A stretch of 64,000 bases of DNA. Source: Puccinellia tenuiflora. Taxonomy: Eukaryota > Streptophyta > Magnoliopsida > Poales > Poaceae. Location of the stretch: assembly GCA_012064385.1 (NCBI GenBank), contig QRDG01001831.1, forward strand, positions 62,001 through 126,000, read 5' to 3'. The translations under genes and the position numbers were made by a program. Positions 22,356-34,100 of the stretch are shown in pieces (the stretch's first letter is position 1; the number at the start of each line of letters is the position of its first letter). Below the pieces are notes generated by a model that had not been told where the DNA came from, searched no databases, and saw only the letters and a program-made list of their open reading frames with translations.

Positions 22356-22871
22356 CAAATTCTATTGTAACCATGTCAATGTGATCATGAAATAAAAATT
22401 GGCTTCTCTCATGTGAAATTCGAGAATCTGTACCATCTTTTATTTCCCTATGATCTTATTGTTACTATCTTTTTACCCGAAATTGCCTGTGTTGCTCGTT
22501 GGTAAACTCTTTCATGTTGAATCCGCCTTAAGGTGATGAAAAAACAACATTTTGCCAAATTAATGTTTGTCTGTTAGCTTTTTGCGCCGGGTTGCTTCAA
22601 AGCGTTTCGGCACCGAAAGGCGGCACTTGTTCTGAGTCTAAACAGATTGGTCATTGCGTACCCTGTTGCTCAGCAAGTTAGCTTCGCAATAGGTTTGCCG
22701 GCGCTTAAAGGCTAAGGTGTCAAGGCCAGAATAAACTGAGGCATAAAAATTGCAAGTTTGCAAATATAAAAGCTGATTAACATACAGCAAAAGGTTTAGT
22801 TGTTTCTAGACATATACATTGTTTGGACGGCTTTACAACTTGTCTATTACATTTTCAGGATGGCCGGCTCA
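22356..22871 (+). other. T1 spacer between pol and the antisense gene
   Basis: AT-rich non-coding stretch just behind the pol stop. No frame, repeat or RNA gene recognised. It would hold the 3' untranslated sequence of both the sense gag-pol transcript and the antisense gene. Confidence 0.55.
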
Positions 22872-22876
22872 GGGAG
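22872..22876. other. Target site duplication GGGAG, left of solo LTR S
   Basis: GGGAG directly before the LTR start TGATACGG, repeated at 23578-23582. Confidence 0.85.
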
Positions 22877-23577
22877 TGATACGGATCAACGAGATCCAAT
22901 GGGGTTTTTGGCCCAATATTTCACGGTGACCGTACAAAGCAGCAAGATAACAAACAAAAAGAATCCGAGATAGATTAAATCGAACCCTTTTCAATCCCTC
23001 ACGTTGAAACTGATCGGAATCAACTCCCACGCATGGTACACAATCAGATCTTGAAGATAAGCAAGCAAACACGATGATATGCGCCCCCAAACATTGGGAC
23101 TTTTCTGGTTTATATTCAATCTCGAAAATAACAAGTCTGACCCTACGATGGCGGCTGCCATAACCCTTTATAGGGTGACTCCAAACGCTACTTGGCTGGG
23201 ACAATCCCCACGCCACACTAAGCCCAAAAAGGCTGAACCGAAATTGTATTTGGACAGGCCCAAATACCACAAATAAAAATAGCACGAAAATACTAAGCCC
23301 AAAAAGGCTGAACCGAAATTGTATTTGGACAGGCCCAAATACCACAAATAAAAATAGCACGAAAATAACAATAAAAAAAACATGACTCAAACTGAATAAA
23401 AATGACCAACTATTTATCTTTGGCTGCAACTTCTTTACCAAAACGAAGCATCATTGGAGGCGTCCGAAAGTTGGGCTTCACCTCATTTTTGGAGGCACTT
23501 CAACGCAGAACTTTCCAAACTTCAGAATATATGCAAGAGGAGAAGCAGGAGGATTAATAGGTATTCTCCCCTCATCA
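22877..23577 (-). repeat. Solo LTR S inserted at the stop codon of the antisense gene
   Basis: 701 bp. On the minus strand it runs TGATGAGGGGAG to CCGTATCA, flanked by the 5-bp duplication GGGAG. A TATAAAGG box on the minus strand (near 23173) fits a promoter. Ends resemble the CRM-like LTRs of this window, so it is probably a solo LTR of a further CRM-like family. It holds a 75-bp tandem duplication. The reading frame of 190 codons on the minus strand inside it is not gene-like. Confidence 0.8.
23217..23366. repeat. 75-bp tandem duplication
   Basis: Two apparently identical 75-bp copies starting ACTAAGCCCAAAAAGG at 23217 and 23292, inside solo LTR S. The same duplication occurs at 60289-60438 in T2. 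Confidence 0.92.
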
Positions 23578-23582
23578 GGGAG
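23578..23582. other. Target site duplication GGGAG, right of solo LTR S
   Basis: Partner of 22872-22876. Confidence 0.85.
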
Positions 23583-26500
23583 CAAATTCGGCTCTCGACG
23601 ATTTGTCCGCCTCTTCATTGTCATCATCTGATTGGATAGGGGTTGGCGGGCATGACATTTCCTTGAAGATGGTGGTCAAGGAGACCATGTTGGCAATTTT
23701 GCTGGCGTAACCGAAGACGGAACGAAGGATCTGCTTGCGATCTTGGTCATCCAGCGGCGTGCCGTCTTCCTTTTCAAGAGGAAAGCCGGATGCAACACGC
23801 CAGGCTTCCGCCTCCGGGTAGTGCGCCATCATCAAGCCCAGAGCCGTCTTCGCACCTCCGCGACCGCTGGATCGAAGCCATTCATCGAAGAATGAAACTG
23901 CTTCGGCCAGTTCAGCTTCTAAGCTGGCAAGGTTCATCGGGGGCTCGGGGTTGCCGGGAAAGAACTTCTCGGTAAGCTCTTTTCCTGAAGAAATAATCTT
24001 CAGGATGAGTTCCCCTACTTCCAATATCCGGTCAAGCCGATTTTCCACCGTCAGCTCGTGGCCATAACCCGCCGGAGCTGCAAAATAGGCGAAGTTCAAT
24101 TATATTTGGCTAAGACAGAAACCAATGAGTTTAAGTTTTTTCAAAACTTACTCAGAAGCTGGCTGTCGATAGCCAGCGATTCGTCGAGGCGTTTGTTAAG
24201 CCGATCCTGGACTTCGTTAAGGGCATACTTGTGATTCTGCCTCTCTGTTTCCAGAGTCTATTCGGCTTTGGCAAGGTTTTTCTTGACCACCTCCAGCTCC
24301 GCCGCCATTGATTGATTAAGCTTATTCAGCTCAATGTTTTCGTTGCGGAGCCGGTCGACAATGTCGGCGTTCTCAGCAAGCTCCTTGGCTTTTATAATGG
24401 CGTCTGCAAGATAAAATGTCAGCAGTGTAAAAATACCCATTATAGAAAGTTAAGTTTCAGCATTATTACCTTGGTATTGAACCCGGTCTGCCTCAAGCCC
24501 TTCGATGATGGCGTCTTTGTTCGCCAGCTCAGTCTTTAGCCGGCGCATCTCCTGATTTCGCACACCCAAACAATTGATGGTTTCAGCGCCAATTTTTCGG
24601 TGGATCTGCGTAAGGAATGGCTAAAGCCTAAAGCTATATTTACAAGTTAAGGTGGCTACATGACGACATTTCATGGCTAGGGGGCTAAGTGTATGCATGC
24701 GCGTTAACTCGGATCACTATGTCGGCTAGTCCTAATAACTTAACCCGGCAAAGTGCTCGGGGGCTACTGGGTAAGATATTTACCTGGTAGTGCTCGCGGA
24801 GAAGCGTCATGCCGGACTCAAAGCTATCAGCAAATTAATTCTGCTGATCTTTAAGGATCTCTATGACATCAAAGGTGTCATAGGCCTTGGTGTGATCCGG
24901 CTCGTCATCCCGGACAGTTGTTCCCTTCTTCCGGGGAAGCCGAGGTGCCTTCATGAACCGGCTCATGAACTCCGGTTTGATTCGCCCCTCCTCATCGAAG
25001 GCTTTTGCTTTGATTGGGGGAAAAGTTGGGGCATCATTAGCCGGAGCTTCAGCCCTTGGTGAGGAGGTTTCTGTCACTTTCCCCGTCATCTCCGTCCACT
25101 GTGTGGGTGGAATAACCCCGGCTCTCCCAATAGGTGGAGCCGTCACCAGGGTGCGGGTGTTCTCCTCTATGGGGTTCGGCTCTAGAACTAGAGGAGTTGG
25201 AGGAGGGATGGCAGGAGAAGCTTTCTTCCTTATGGCAACCGTCTTTATTTTTAAGGGAGCGCCCTTCTTTATCCTGCAAAGCTGAAAGATGAAGTTTAGC
25301 AAATCCGGCATTGCTGCAAGGAAAGGAGGAGATGTTGTCAGTCGACTTACTTTTTGCTGGGGATGTTGAGCCCAGCGAGAGCATCGTCGTCTGATCGTGG
25401 TCAACTGGCTCTTCCTCTTCCGGCTCTCTGCGGTTGCCGAAGAAAAGGAGATGGGCTGTGTGGGCGCCTTGCTGGACGAAGGCTTGCCAGCAGGGCGGAT
25501 GTCGGAGATTCCAGGAATCTGACATATTACATGTTAGTCCGACAAAAGCAAACCCGAATCTCTCAAAGAATTGAACTTTGGTTAGTCAAAGTACCTTTGG
25601 GAGAGGGTTGGTTGCCGTATACATCGGCAATGATTCTTCATATTGCCGGCCTTCTGCAGGCCGAGCTTTGATAAGCTTGTTGAAGCGGGCCTCAAAGAGG
25701 TCTTGCTCCAGGTCTTTCTCGTTGATCCTCATGGGATCAGAGACGCCCGTGTACTCGCATAAAAGCCGAGCACGGTGTTGGAGGGGCTAGATCCGTCTCT
25801 TCATCCAGCAGATTATGGTGTCCTCCCCAGTTAAGGGAGGAGTGCCGGATGTCAATTGTGCAATCCTTGCTTGGAGGGCGGCATGTTCCGCCGGCATTGC
25901 ACCTGACGGCTTATTTTTCCATGAGGGCAGCGGCGTGCCGGCTTCGTCTGTGAAAGGGGCAAGCCCCTGCAGCCGGTTTGGCATCACCACTTCCTTGCAA
26001 TAGAAGAAGGTGGACGCCCATCCCTTTGCTGAATCAACGATTGGCACTTGAGGGTACCAATTGATATCCCGGTGGCAGTTGAAGCTGATAGAGCCGGTGA
26101 CCAGCAGCTCCTTGTTCACGGTTTGCCTCTTGACTAAGAAGCATCGTTCGAAAAAGTCTAGCCTAGGTTTTATGCCTACGTAGCCTTCGAAGAGTGCTAC
26201 AAAGCCGGAGATGTATAGCAAACTATTTGGAGTAATGTTGTGGAGCTGGAGGCCATAATGCTCTAAGAGCTCTACCAGAAAGGCCGAAGGCGGCAAGGAA
26301 AATCCCCTAATGACATGGGAAGAGAGAAGTACCCGTTCGTCATTGATGGGAGTTGGACAAGGGTCGCCGAAGGCGGATCGCCAAGTCGGCGTCGACTCAG
26401 ACGAAGGAAGAATGGCTCCATCGGCTTCCATCCCCTTCAGCTCGACCTCGTCCACCATCGAGCAAACCTAGTTGTGGGACGGGTTGTTGGCCGCACCCTT

Positions 26501-26644
26501 GTTGTTGCCGGCTTCCTCTTCTTCCTCCTCCTCGCCGACACTTACGTCTTCGACGGCGGCATCAGCAGCAGCGGCAGCAGAAGCCATTGTGGCAGCGGCT
26601 TCGGCATCGGCTTTTGCCAAAGCCACTTCGTCGCGGCCCGAAGC

Positions 26645-27700
26645 AGATTTCCAGTGTTTACTCAGTGAGCATCCACAAATCAATCCCTATAGATTTATTG
26701 TTATTCATCCTATACAGAAAAAGCCATACAAAAATACTAGTTTTAATTCGTGCCATAGCCATAGATCAACCCAATTTGCTTCTTCTAGTTGCTGCTTGTG
26801 TTGATCTTGCGTTCCGTTTTTCCGTTTCTAGGTTTAGGGTTTTTCCCGTCGCGATCGGAATATCCGGTTGGTTTCGGATCGGATTATCCGGTCACCTCCA
26901 GTACCAAAAATTTCTGGTCCTTAGCCGTTTTTCTTCGAGTTTCGTTTCGACTGGAATATCCGGTTGGATTCGGGTCGGATTATCCGGTCAGTACCAGTAT
27001 AAAAAATTTCATTAGGTTTCGTGTGTGATCTTTGTGAGACTTAGCCACAGCCTTTCCACAGCATTTCTTTAGGTACCTTCCCCAGAAGAATAGCTATTTC
27101 GTGCTCAACAGGCTGCTCATAATTCTCATAAAGTTTGGTTTATTACTTCTTTTGATATATTGGCCATTGGAAAAGTACAAAAAAATAGAAAAGTGATAGT
27201 TTAAAAAAAAAGAAAGAGAAGAGAAAAGTGAAACATCAAACGAGGCCAAAAGTGATATATATACATTGGCGAGTGGAGCTATACAATTGCTATAAATTGA
27301 CACTGCTTTGAGCAATCTTGTGCCTGTTTCTCGTGAGCATAGCTAGTGTCTTTCGAGTGCATTGCAAACTTTTCCATACATATATTTGCATTGCCACTTT
27401 TATCTCCATAACTGTGTGAGTTTCCTAGTTGTGTTTCTAAGTATCACACGAGCAGCAAATAGGTTTTGTAGTTGGTGTTGTTAGGTATCCCTACCAAGCC
27501 CCACTAAATACCCTGGTTTTGTTGTGTAACACTTGGAGACCCATAATATTCGCTTCACACCATCCGTGCACGTTTCTGTCCATACAAGTGGTAAGCTATA
27601 CTATTCACTTTGGAACGGTAAGATACACAATTCCTTTTGGTTTGAGTGAGTTGAGAGTTTTCCACCTAAATATATCTATATACCCTTGTGTGCACTAATC
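26645..27700 (+). other. E leader (non-coding)
   Basis: About 1.05 kb of untranslated leader. It holds four copies of a GGAATATCCGG / GGATTATCCGG motif (26857-26995) and a block near 27300-27425 conserved with the C and B leaders. No gene seen. Confidence 0.75.
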
Positions 27701-29032
27701 ATGTCTTCAGGAGATGAGAATGATGGTGTTGTGAGGCAAAAGAAGGACGGCAACGCTCCTGTTTGTTGGGCTGAATATGAAGCTCTTCGAGATCACCTGA
27801 CACGTCAGTTCAGCACTCAATGTGACAGGTTACAAGCTGATTTGACTGCTACGGATATAAAGGTTGACAATGTGCTACAAACGACAACTGAGTCTGCAGC
27901 TGCCTTGACAGCAATTCAGAATTCTATTGGTGCATTGAACCGTGCCGTGCAAGTGTTGACCCAATGAAATGAGCAACCTGTTGATGATGCAAGTGTTCAT
28001 GGTGATCACGGTGTTGATTTTGATGCTGAGGAGGATGATGAGCAAGCTGCTGCTCGTCGTGAGAGGTTGCAACGGCAACAACAGCCACAACCACTTGCTA
28101 ATGGTGGACGTGGAGGTGGCCGAGGTGGTGTTATACCTCCTGGTCATGGATTTGCGCCTCTTGGTGCGCGTCGTATGCTCAGCGACAATTTTGGTCATGC
28201 AGCCAACCGTGATGATGATAGCGTTGGTAAGCCCGAATTCAGTATTCCCAAGTTTGAAGGTTCCGTTGATGTGGAAGAATATATTAATTGGGAGTTGAAG
28301 ATGGAGCAACTTTGGCGTTTGCATGACTACACTGAAGATGGAAAGATCAAGCTTGCATCTTCTGAGTTTGATGGCTATGCTTTGCTATGGTGGGACGGTC
28401 TTGTGAGTGCTAGGCGTGAAGCAAATGATGTACCTATTTTGTCTTGGCGAGAGATGAAGGCGGAGATGCGTCATCGTTTTGTTCCTCGCAATTACATCCG
28501 TTCTTTGTATGATAAGTTGCAGAATTTGAAGCAAGGTGCCAAGTCCGTTGATGAGTACTATAAGGAGATGGAGTTGATCATGCATCGTACTAAAGTGCGA
28601 GAAGAACCTGAACAAACTATGCAGCGTTTCCTTTCAGGTTTGAGCTTTAACATCAAGAGAATTGTACGTCATCATCAATATGGCAATGTGCAAGATTTGT
28701 TATATCAAGCACGTGAAGATGAGTTATAGTTGGCCGAAGATGCCAAATATGTGCCTCGTTCTTCCTATGGGCGAGGTAGTGTGTCATCACGAGCAACACC
28801 TAGTGTGGTGCCGCCTAGTCCTGTTCCTAGTTTCCGTGGTGCTGCTCCTTCCAAGTCGGTTTCAGTTGCTCCTAATGCCAAGCAATCACCACAACCTGTT
28901 GCAAGTGCTACTGGCTCTTCCAATTCTACAGCTCGTACACGTGATATGAATTGTCATACATGTGGAGGCAAGGGTCACTTCAAGCATGAGTGTCCAAACA
29001 AGAAGGTCATGTTGATCAATGAGGAGACCGGT
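27701..29032 (+). pseudogene. E gag
   Basis: Starts MSSGDEN at 27701. Coil-forming N-terminus, Gly/Arg-rich linker near 28100, gag domain (28240-28730), CCHC knuckle C-x2-C-x4-H-x4-C near 28957. Two in-frame stops: TGA 27965-27967 and TAG 28727-28729. The frame is otherwise continuous up to the B insertion and continues behind B at 59516. Confidence 0.9.
29028..29032. other. Target site duplication CCGGT, left of B
   Basis: CCGGT directly before TGATGAGG; partner at 59516-59520. Confidence 0.95.
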
Positions 29033-29901
29033 TGATGAGGACATCCCTAGTCCTTTACCATCTTTTCCTGGTGATGATGTTGCTGCACAAGACAAGCCTA
29101 ATGAAGTGAGGATTGGACCAATGACAAGAGCTCGAACCAAGCTACTCGAGCAACAGGTGAACTCACTCTTAATTGAATCTGATGTTTGTGTTGATGAGAA
29201 CTTTATACTGCCTAAGTCTATGCATTTATGTATGATCAGGTTTGTTGATAACACAAGCACTGGAGGTGAAGACAATTGCACCAAGAACTGATTCCAACAT
29301 CAGAAGATGCGCGAGGGAGGAGAGGGAGGCAGGCGCACAAGCTTCATTGGAGGGAATCACCAAAGGCCACGCTAGCACATCAGGTGGCGTACCAAGACTT
29401 CAATATTTTGGTGCAACGCAAGTTGGGCCTGCGTGCCTAGTAATTGGACCGAACCCACTATAGGTCGGTTTGTATCTTAGGAGTCCAAGTCCAAGTCGAG
29501 TTAGACTTTGTGTTGCTGGTTGTGCCGCACCCCCTCCTCTCCTTAAATAGATGAGGGATGCGACATAGAGAGGTTAGACTACGTTAAAACTAAACCCTAG
29601 AATTCTAGATCGAATTGCTTCAAGCATTCCTCTGAATTTACCCCCACCAATTCGTATCGATCTGGTGGTTCATCTACTGCAAAGTTTGCATGTTATCTGC
29701 TGTTCCATTGGGAATAAGGAGGTACAGGACCGTTTCGTAGTCGACGGCTGCGTTGCGCAAGAGTGTAAGATTGCGAATATCCAAAAGGGTTTGAATCTAT
29801 TGCATTGGCAGCGGGGACTAGCCAAGGAGAGATCGTGGTGTTCCACTAGTTATCAATCATCCATCATCAAGCTCACGAGAAGATCGGGCCACCCCATATC
29901 A
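29033..29901 (+). repeat. 5' LTR of B
   Basis: 869 bp, TGATGAGGACATCCC to GGCCACCCCATATCA. TTAAATAG at 29543-29550 is the likely TATA box. The first 250 bp can be read as the polyprotein tail (GPMTRAR motif), an LTR-encoded copy of the C-terminus and not a separate gene. U5 has GTTCCATTGGGAATAAG, also found in C and nearly in G. Confidence 0.94.
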
Positions 29902-29904
29902 TCT

Positions 29905-29914
29905 TGGTATCAGA
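29905..29914 (+). other. Primer binding site of B
   Basis: TGGTATCAGA, three bases behind the LTR, matches the first ten bases complementary to initiator tRNA-Met (TGGTATCAGAGC). Confidence 0.85.
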
Positions 29915-31143
29915 TTTTCGGGTTTCCTCGGTGAGCAATCAATCTCATAGATTAGTTTTACTGTTTTTATCCTATCCAGAAAAAGCCTCACAAAAATATT
30001 AGGGTTAGAATTTTTTTCGCCATAGCCTAGATAGCACCGAATTTTTCTTTTCCTAGTTGCTGATCGTTTCTCCTCTTTGTGTTGCCTTTTTCTCGTGTTT
30101 AGGAGTCTAGGTTTTTGCTTCCGTGTTCATCATCTAGTTTGAGTCGGAGTCCAACTATCAAAAATCCAAAAAAAATTAGTCAATTCGAGTTCGAGCTGGA
30201 GTTTGAATCGATCTGCCGCGGCACGCAATCTCGCTGTTTTCTCTGCCGCGATCTCCGTTTCCTACTCGGACTCTGCCGCGCGCGCCCTGTCGCGACACGT
30301 TTTTCTTTCCTTTTCTCTGTCGCGACAGCGTTTTCTAGTCAGAGTCGGTTTCCTTTTTCTGTTTTTGTTTCAATCCGAGTCCATCTAGCTTTCTTTTCTT
30401 TCCCCGTTTGTCAACCTTAGCCACAGCCTTTCTATACATATTTGTGGTAGGCACTTACCCACGAGACTAGCATATTCGTGCTCTTGGGCTGCTCAAATAG
30501 GCAAGTTTGGTGTTCACGTTTTTCAGCCGTGTTGGTAAATTTTTTGCTCCACGGTGCGATATATAGTGGCCGAAAGAGAAGTGCTACAGTGAAAAAAGTA
30601 CGTGAGAAAGTATAAAAAAAGAGAAAACAGAAAAGAAGGAGTACACACAAAAAAAAAGAGAGCGAAAAATAGAAAGGGAGCTAAAAGTTTGTTCGTATCT
30701 ATAGCAGTTTGGAGCTGTTAACGTGCTGTTTACACCTTTTAGATTGAGCAATCTTGTGCCCTTATACTTTGAGCTTTGCTAGTGTCTCTCTTGTGCATTG
30801 CAACATGAGCATATATCATATTTTTTAGCTCATTTTTCAGAGTTGCATTGCCCCTTTTATCTACACCGTGTGCGTTTCCAGTGTGTCATACGATCAGCAC
30901 TAGGATTTGTATTTTGGTGTTGTTAGGTATCCAACCCAAGCTCCACCATATACCCTGGTTTGTCATGTGATAATTTGGACCCTCGGTATTCGCTTTGTTA
31001 CATCCGTGCACGCACCGTTTTCTACCAGATTGGTAAGTACTTTCTATTCACTTTGGAACGGTAGGATTCACCTTTCTTTCAGTTTGGAGTGAGTTGTGAG
31101 AGTATCCACCACATCCTATTTTGGTTTGCACTAACCACTAATC
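29915..31143 (+). other. B leader (non-coding)
   Basis: About 1.2 kb without a supported gene; two A-rich tracts near 30590-30670. The block near 30735-30880 is shared with the E and C leaders. TACCCTGGTTTG and ATTCACTTTGGAACGG segments (30951, 31047) are also conserved among the three. Confidence 0.75.
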
Positions 31144-34100
31144 ATGTCTCTTGAGGATGTTGATGTGCAGGCAAAGAAGGACCCCGCGGCTGTTGTGCAT
31201 TGGAACGAGTATGAAGCACTTCGTGACACATTGCAGCGCAAAATTGCAACTGAAATTGACCCAATCAATGAGGATCTGCAAAATCTTAGTGTGCAAGTTG
31301 ATGGACTTGCAACCACGGCAGAGGAAACACAAGTTCAAGTCACAGCTATACAGACTTCCATTGATGCATTGACACAGCAATTCGCAGAGCTGCGTACACT
31401 TTTTCAACAACAACGAGCTGCCGATGATGATCATAGTGTCAATGGCGAAGATGAACATGCTGCTGATGCCCAGGGCGACAACCAAGAGCAGCTCGGCCAT
31501 GGAGGTGGTCGAGGTGATCGAGGACGTGGTGGCCGTGCTGGTGCTGGACTAGGACGGGGTTTTGCTCATATTGGTGCACGTCGGCACCTAGATTTTCCTA
31601 CTGCTCCACAGAATAGAGAGGATGACGGGCTGGGCAAGCCTAAATTCTCTATCCCACAATTTACGGGGTCTCCTGATGTTGAAGAGTATCTTATATGGGA
31701 GCTGAAGATAGAAAAATTGTGGAGGTTGCATGACTATACAGAGGACAGAAAAATCAAGTTAGCATCCTCTGAATTTGATGGTTATGCATTGCGTTGGTGG
31801 GATCGCCTTGTTCGAACCAGGGAAGAAGATGGAGAGCTGCCAATTGTTACATGGAGAACTATGAAGGCAGTGATGAGGGACAGATTTGTTCCACGGAATT
31901 ATATTCGTTCTCTTTATGATAAGCTGCAGCAATTGAGGCAAGGTACCAAGACCGTGACAGAATACTTCCAAGAGATGGAGGTGATCATGCAACGTGCTCG
32001 CGTTCGTGAACAGCCAGAGCAGACCATGCAGCGGTTCCTCGCAGGTTTGCAATTTAAGATCAAGAGCATTGTTAGGCATCACCAATACCATGATATGAAT
32101 GACTTGCTACATCATGCACTTGAGGCTGAGGCACAGCTAGCCGAAGAAGCACAATTTTCAGCACGTGCTACAGCTCGTAGTAGGTTTACTCAACCTGCTG
32201 CAAGCACGCCACAGCAGCCCAACAATTCCAATTTTCGTGGCAATTCTTCAAGCAAGCAAGATTCCGGTGTTTCAAGAACAAAAACAGCTGCACAACCTGC
32301 TGCTAGTGCTGCTGGTTCCTCAATTTCTACAGGCCGAAACAGGGACATGAAGTGTCACACTTGTGGAGGCAAAGGGCACTTCAAGAAAGAGTGTCCAAAC
32401 AAGAAAGTTATGATTATCAATGAGGACAATGAGTATGAAACCGGTGATGATGCTGATCCAGATTCTGCGGATTTGGATGATGATGGGTACTCAAGTGATG
32501 GTGCCCTTGATGCCTATGCCACACGTTTTCCCACTATTGTTTGTTCTCAAAACACTCTACATGTGAAGCAAATTTCTGAAGATCAACGTTGTAATCTGTT
32601 TCAAACCAAGGCGGTAGTTGGTCCTCAGATGGCTTGCAAGGTTATAGTGGATGGTGGTAGCTGCAGAAATTTGGCAAGCAAGGATCTTTGCGCTAAACTG
32701 AAACTCAAGTATATACCGCACCCCAATCCATATTATATTCAGTGGCTGAGCGACAAAGGGGAGATGAAGGTCAGCTATATGGTGCGTGTGGAGTTTCAAA
32801 TTGGACCATATAAAGACACCGTTGAGTGTGATGTGGTGCCCATGTCCGTATGTCATCTTTTGTTGGGTCGCCCATGGCAGTTTGATAGGAATGTTCAGCA
32901 CAATGGGAGAGCCAACACATATCACTTGAATTGGCATGGGAGAGATATTACTATGAGGCCTATGACACCGCAGCAAATTGTAAATGAATCTCGTCAAAAA
33001 ACAAGAATTTAGAAAAAGAGAGTGAGAGAGTAGATAGACGAGAGCATACTACCTCGGTGAGTGAGAGCCACAAGCTACACATGAGTGAAAAGACAAGTGA
33101 GGGAAAGAGTCTTCTAGTCATGTTAGCCACCAAATCAGATTTGAGAGAGTTTTGTGAGGATCCCACTCAAGTCCCTATTGTGCTTATGTGCAAGGGAAAA
33201 ATTCTGGTTTCTAACGACATGACCCCTCTTCCTCTTGATGTTTCTCATGTGTTACAGGAATTTGGCGATGTGTTTCCGGAGGAGGTACCCGCTGGTTTGC
33301 CACCATTGAGGGGTATTGAGCATCAAATTGACTTGATTCCAGGAGCATCTTTGCCAAACCGAGCCCCCTACCGCACAAACCCCGATGAAACAAAGGAGAT
33401 ACAGTGACAAGTACAAGAACTTCTTGATAAAGGTTATGTGAGAGTAAGCCTAAGTCCTTGTGCTGTTCCTGTTATTTTGGTTCCTAAGAAAGATGGTACT
33501 TAGCGCATGTGTGTAGATTGTCGAGCAATTAACAACATCACTATACGATATCGTCATCCAATTCCACGTCTAGATGACATGCTTGATGAATTAAGTGGTG
33601 CTGCTATATTCTCTAAAATTGACTTGCGTAGTGGATATCATCAAATTAGGATGAAAGAAGGGGATGAGTGGAAAACTGCCTTTAAAACGAAATTTGGTTT
33701 ATATGAGTGGTTAGTCATGCCTTTTGGGTTAACTAATGCACCTAGTACGTTCATGAGGTTAATGAATCATGTTTTAAGGCAATTTATTGGCAAGTTTGTG
33801 GTTGTGTACTTTGATGATATATTAATTTACAGCCGCAATGAATCTGAGCATAGTGATCATATTAGACAAGTTTTGCAAGTGCTACGTGATAATAAACTAT
33901 ATGGTAATCTTGCTAAGTGCACTTTTTGCAAAGACAAGGTCATATTTCTGGGTTTTGTTGTTTCTAAGAATGGAGTAGAAGTTGATGAATCCAAAATTAA
34001 AGCTATTAAAAATTGGACTACTCCCATGAATATTAGTCAGATCTGAAGCTTTCTTGGTCTAGCTGGTTTTTATAGACGTTTTGTGAAAGACTTCAGTTCT

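Larger units (their letters stand above)
15085..26644 (+). mobile_element. Tat-lineage Ty3/gypsy element T1, 3' end lost
   Basis: 5' LTR 15085-15592, primer site, gag, protease, reverse transcriptase, two RNase H domains, integrase to 22355, then a 4.3 kb region holding a minus-strand spliced gene, cut at 26644 by element E. Two RNase H domains and a long extra region behind pol are marks of the Tat lineage. No polypurine tract or 3' LTR is seen. The coding part is heavily mutated. Confidence 0.87.
22869..26644 (-). pseudogene. Antisense spliced gene in T1 (putative gypsy-type transposon domain)
   Basis: Read on the minus strand, six exons join with GT-AG sites: up to 26644-25595, 25518-25351, 25281-24784, 24605-24470, 24403-24152, and 24077-23578 with the stop just beyond. 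Exon 1 holds a segment (about 26350-25850) resembling the family catalogued as putative gypsy-type transposon (Transposase_28), preceded by an Ala/Glu-rich stretch. Exon 3 is Pro/Lys-rich, exons 4-5 are predicted coiled coil (LRNENIEL-type heptads), and exon 6 is acidic at its end. Stops interrupt it near 26477, 25788, 24833 and 24258. Its 5' end is cut by E. Tat elements are known to carry antisense extra genes behind pol; their role is unknown. Splice sites were chosen by eye. Confidence 0.72.

Noticed and set aside
22869..23441. Hydrophobic 190-codon minus-strand frame that looks like a membrane protein
   Set aside because: Lies in solo LTR S and its repeated hydrophobic part is the 75-bp tandem duplication; no family resemblance.
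26500..26640. Trinucleotide (GCN) repeat as a microsatellite
   Set aside because: The Ala/Glu codon runs belong to exon 1 of the antisense gene.
26353..27015. 220-codon plus-strand frame
   Set aside because: Crosses the T1/E junction and opposes the antisense exon; composition is that of a shadow frame.
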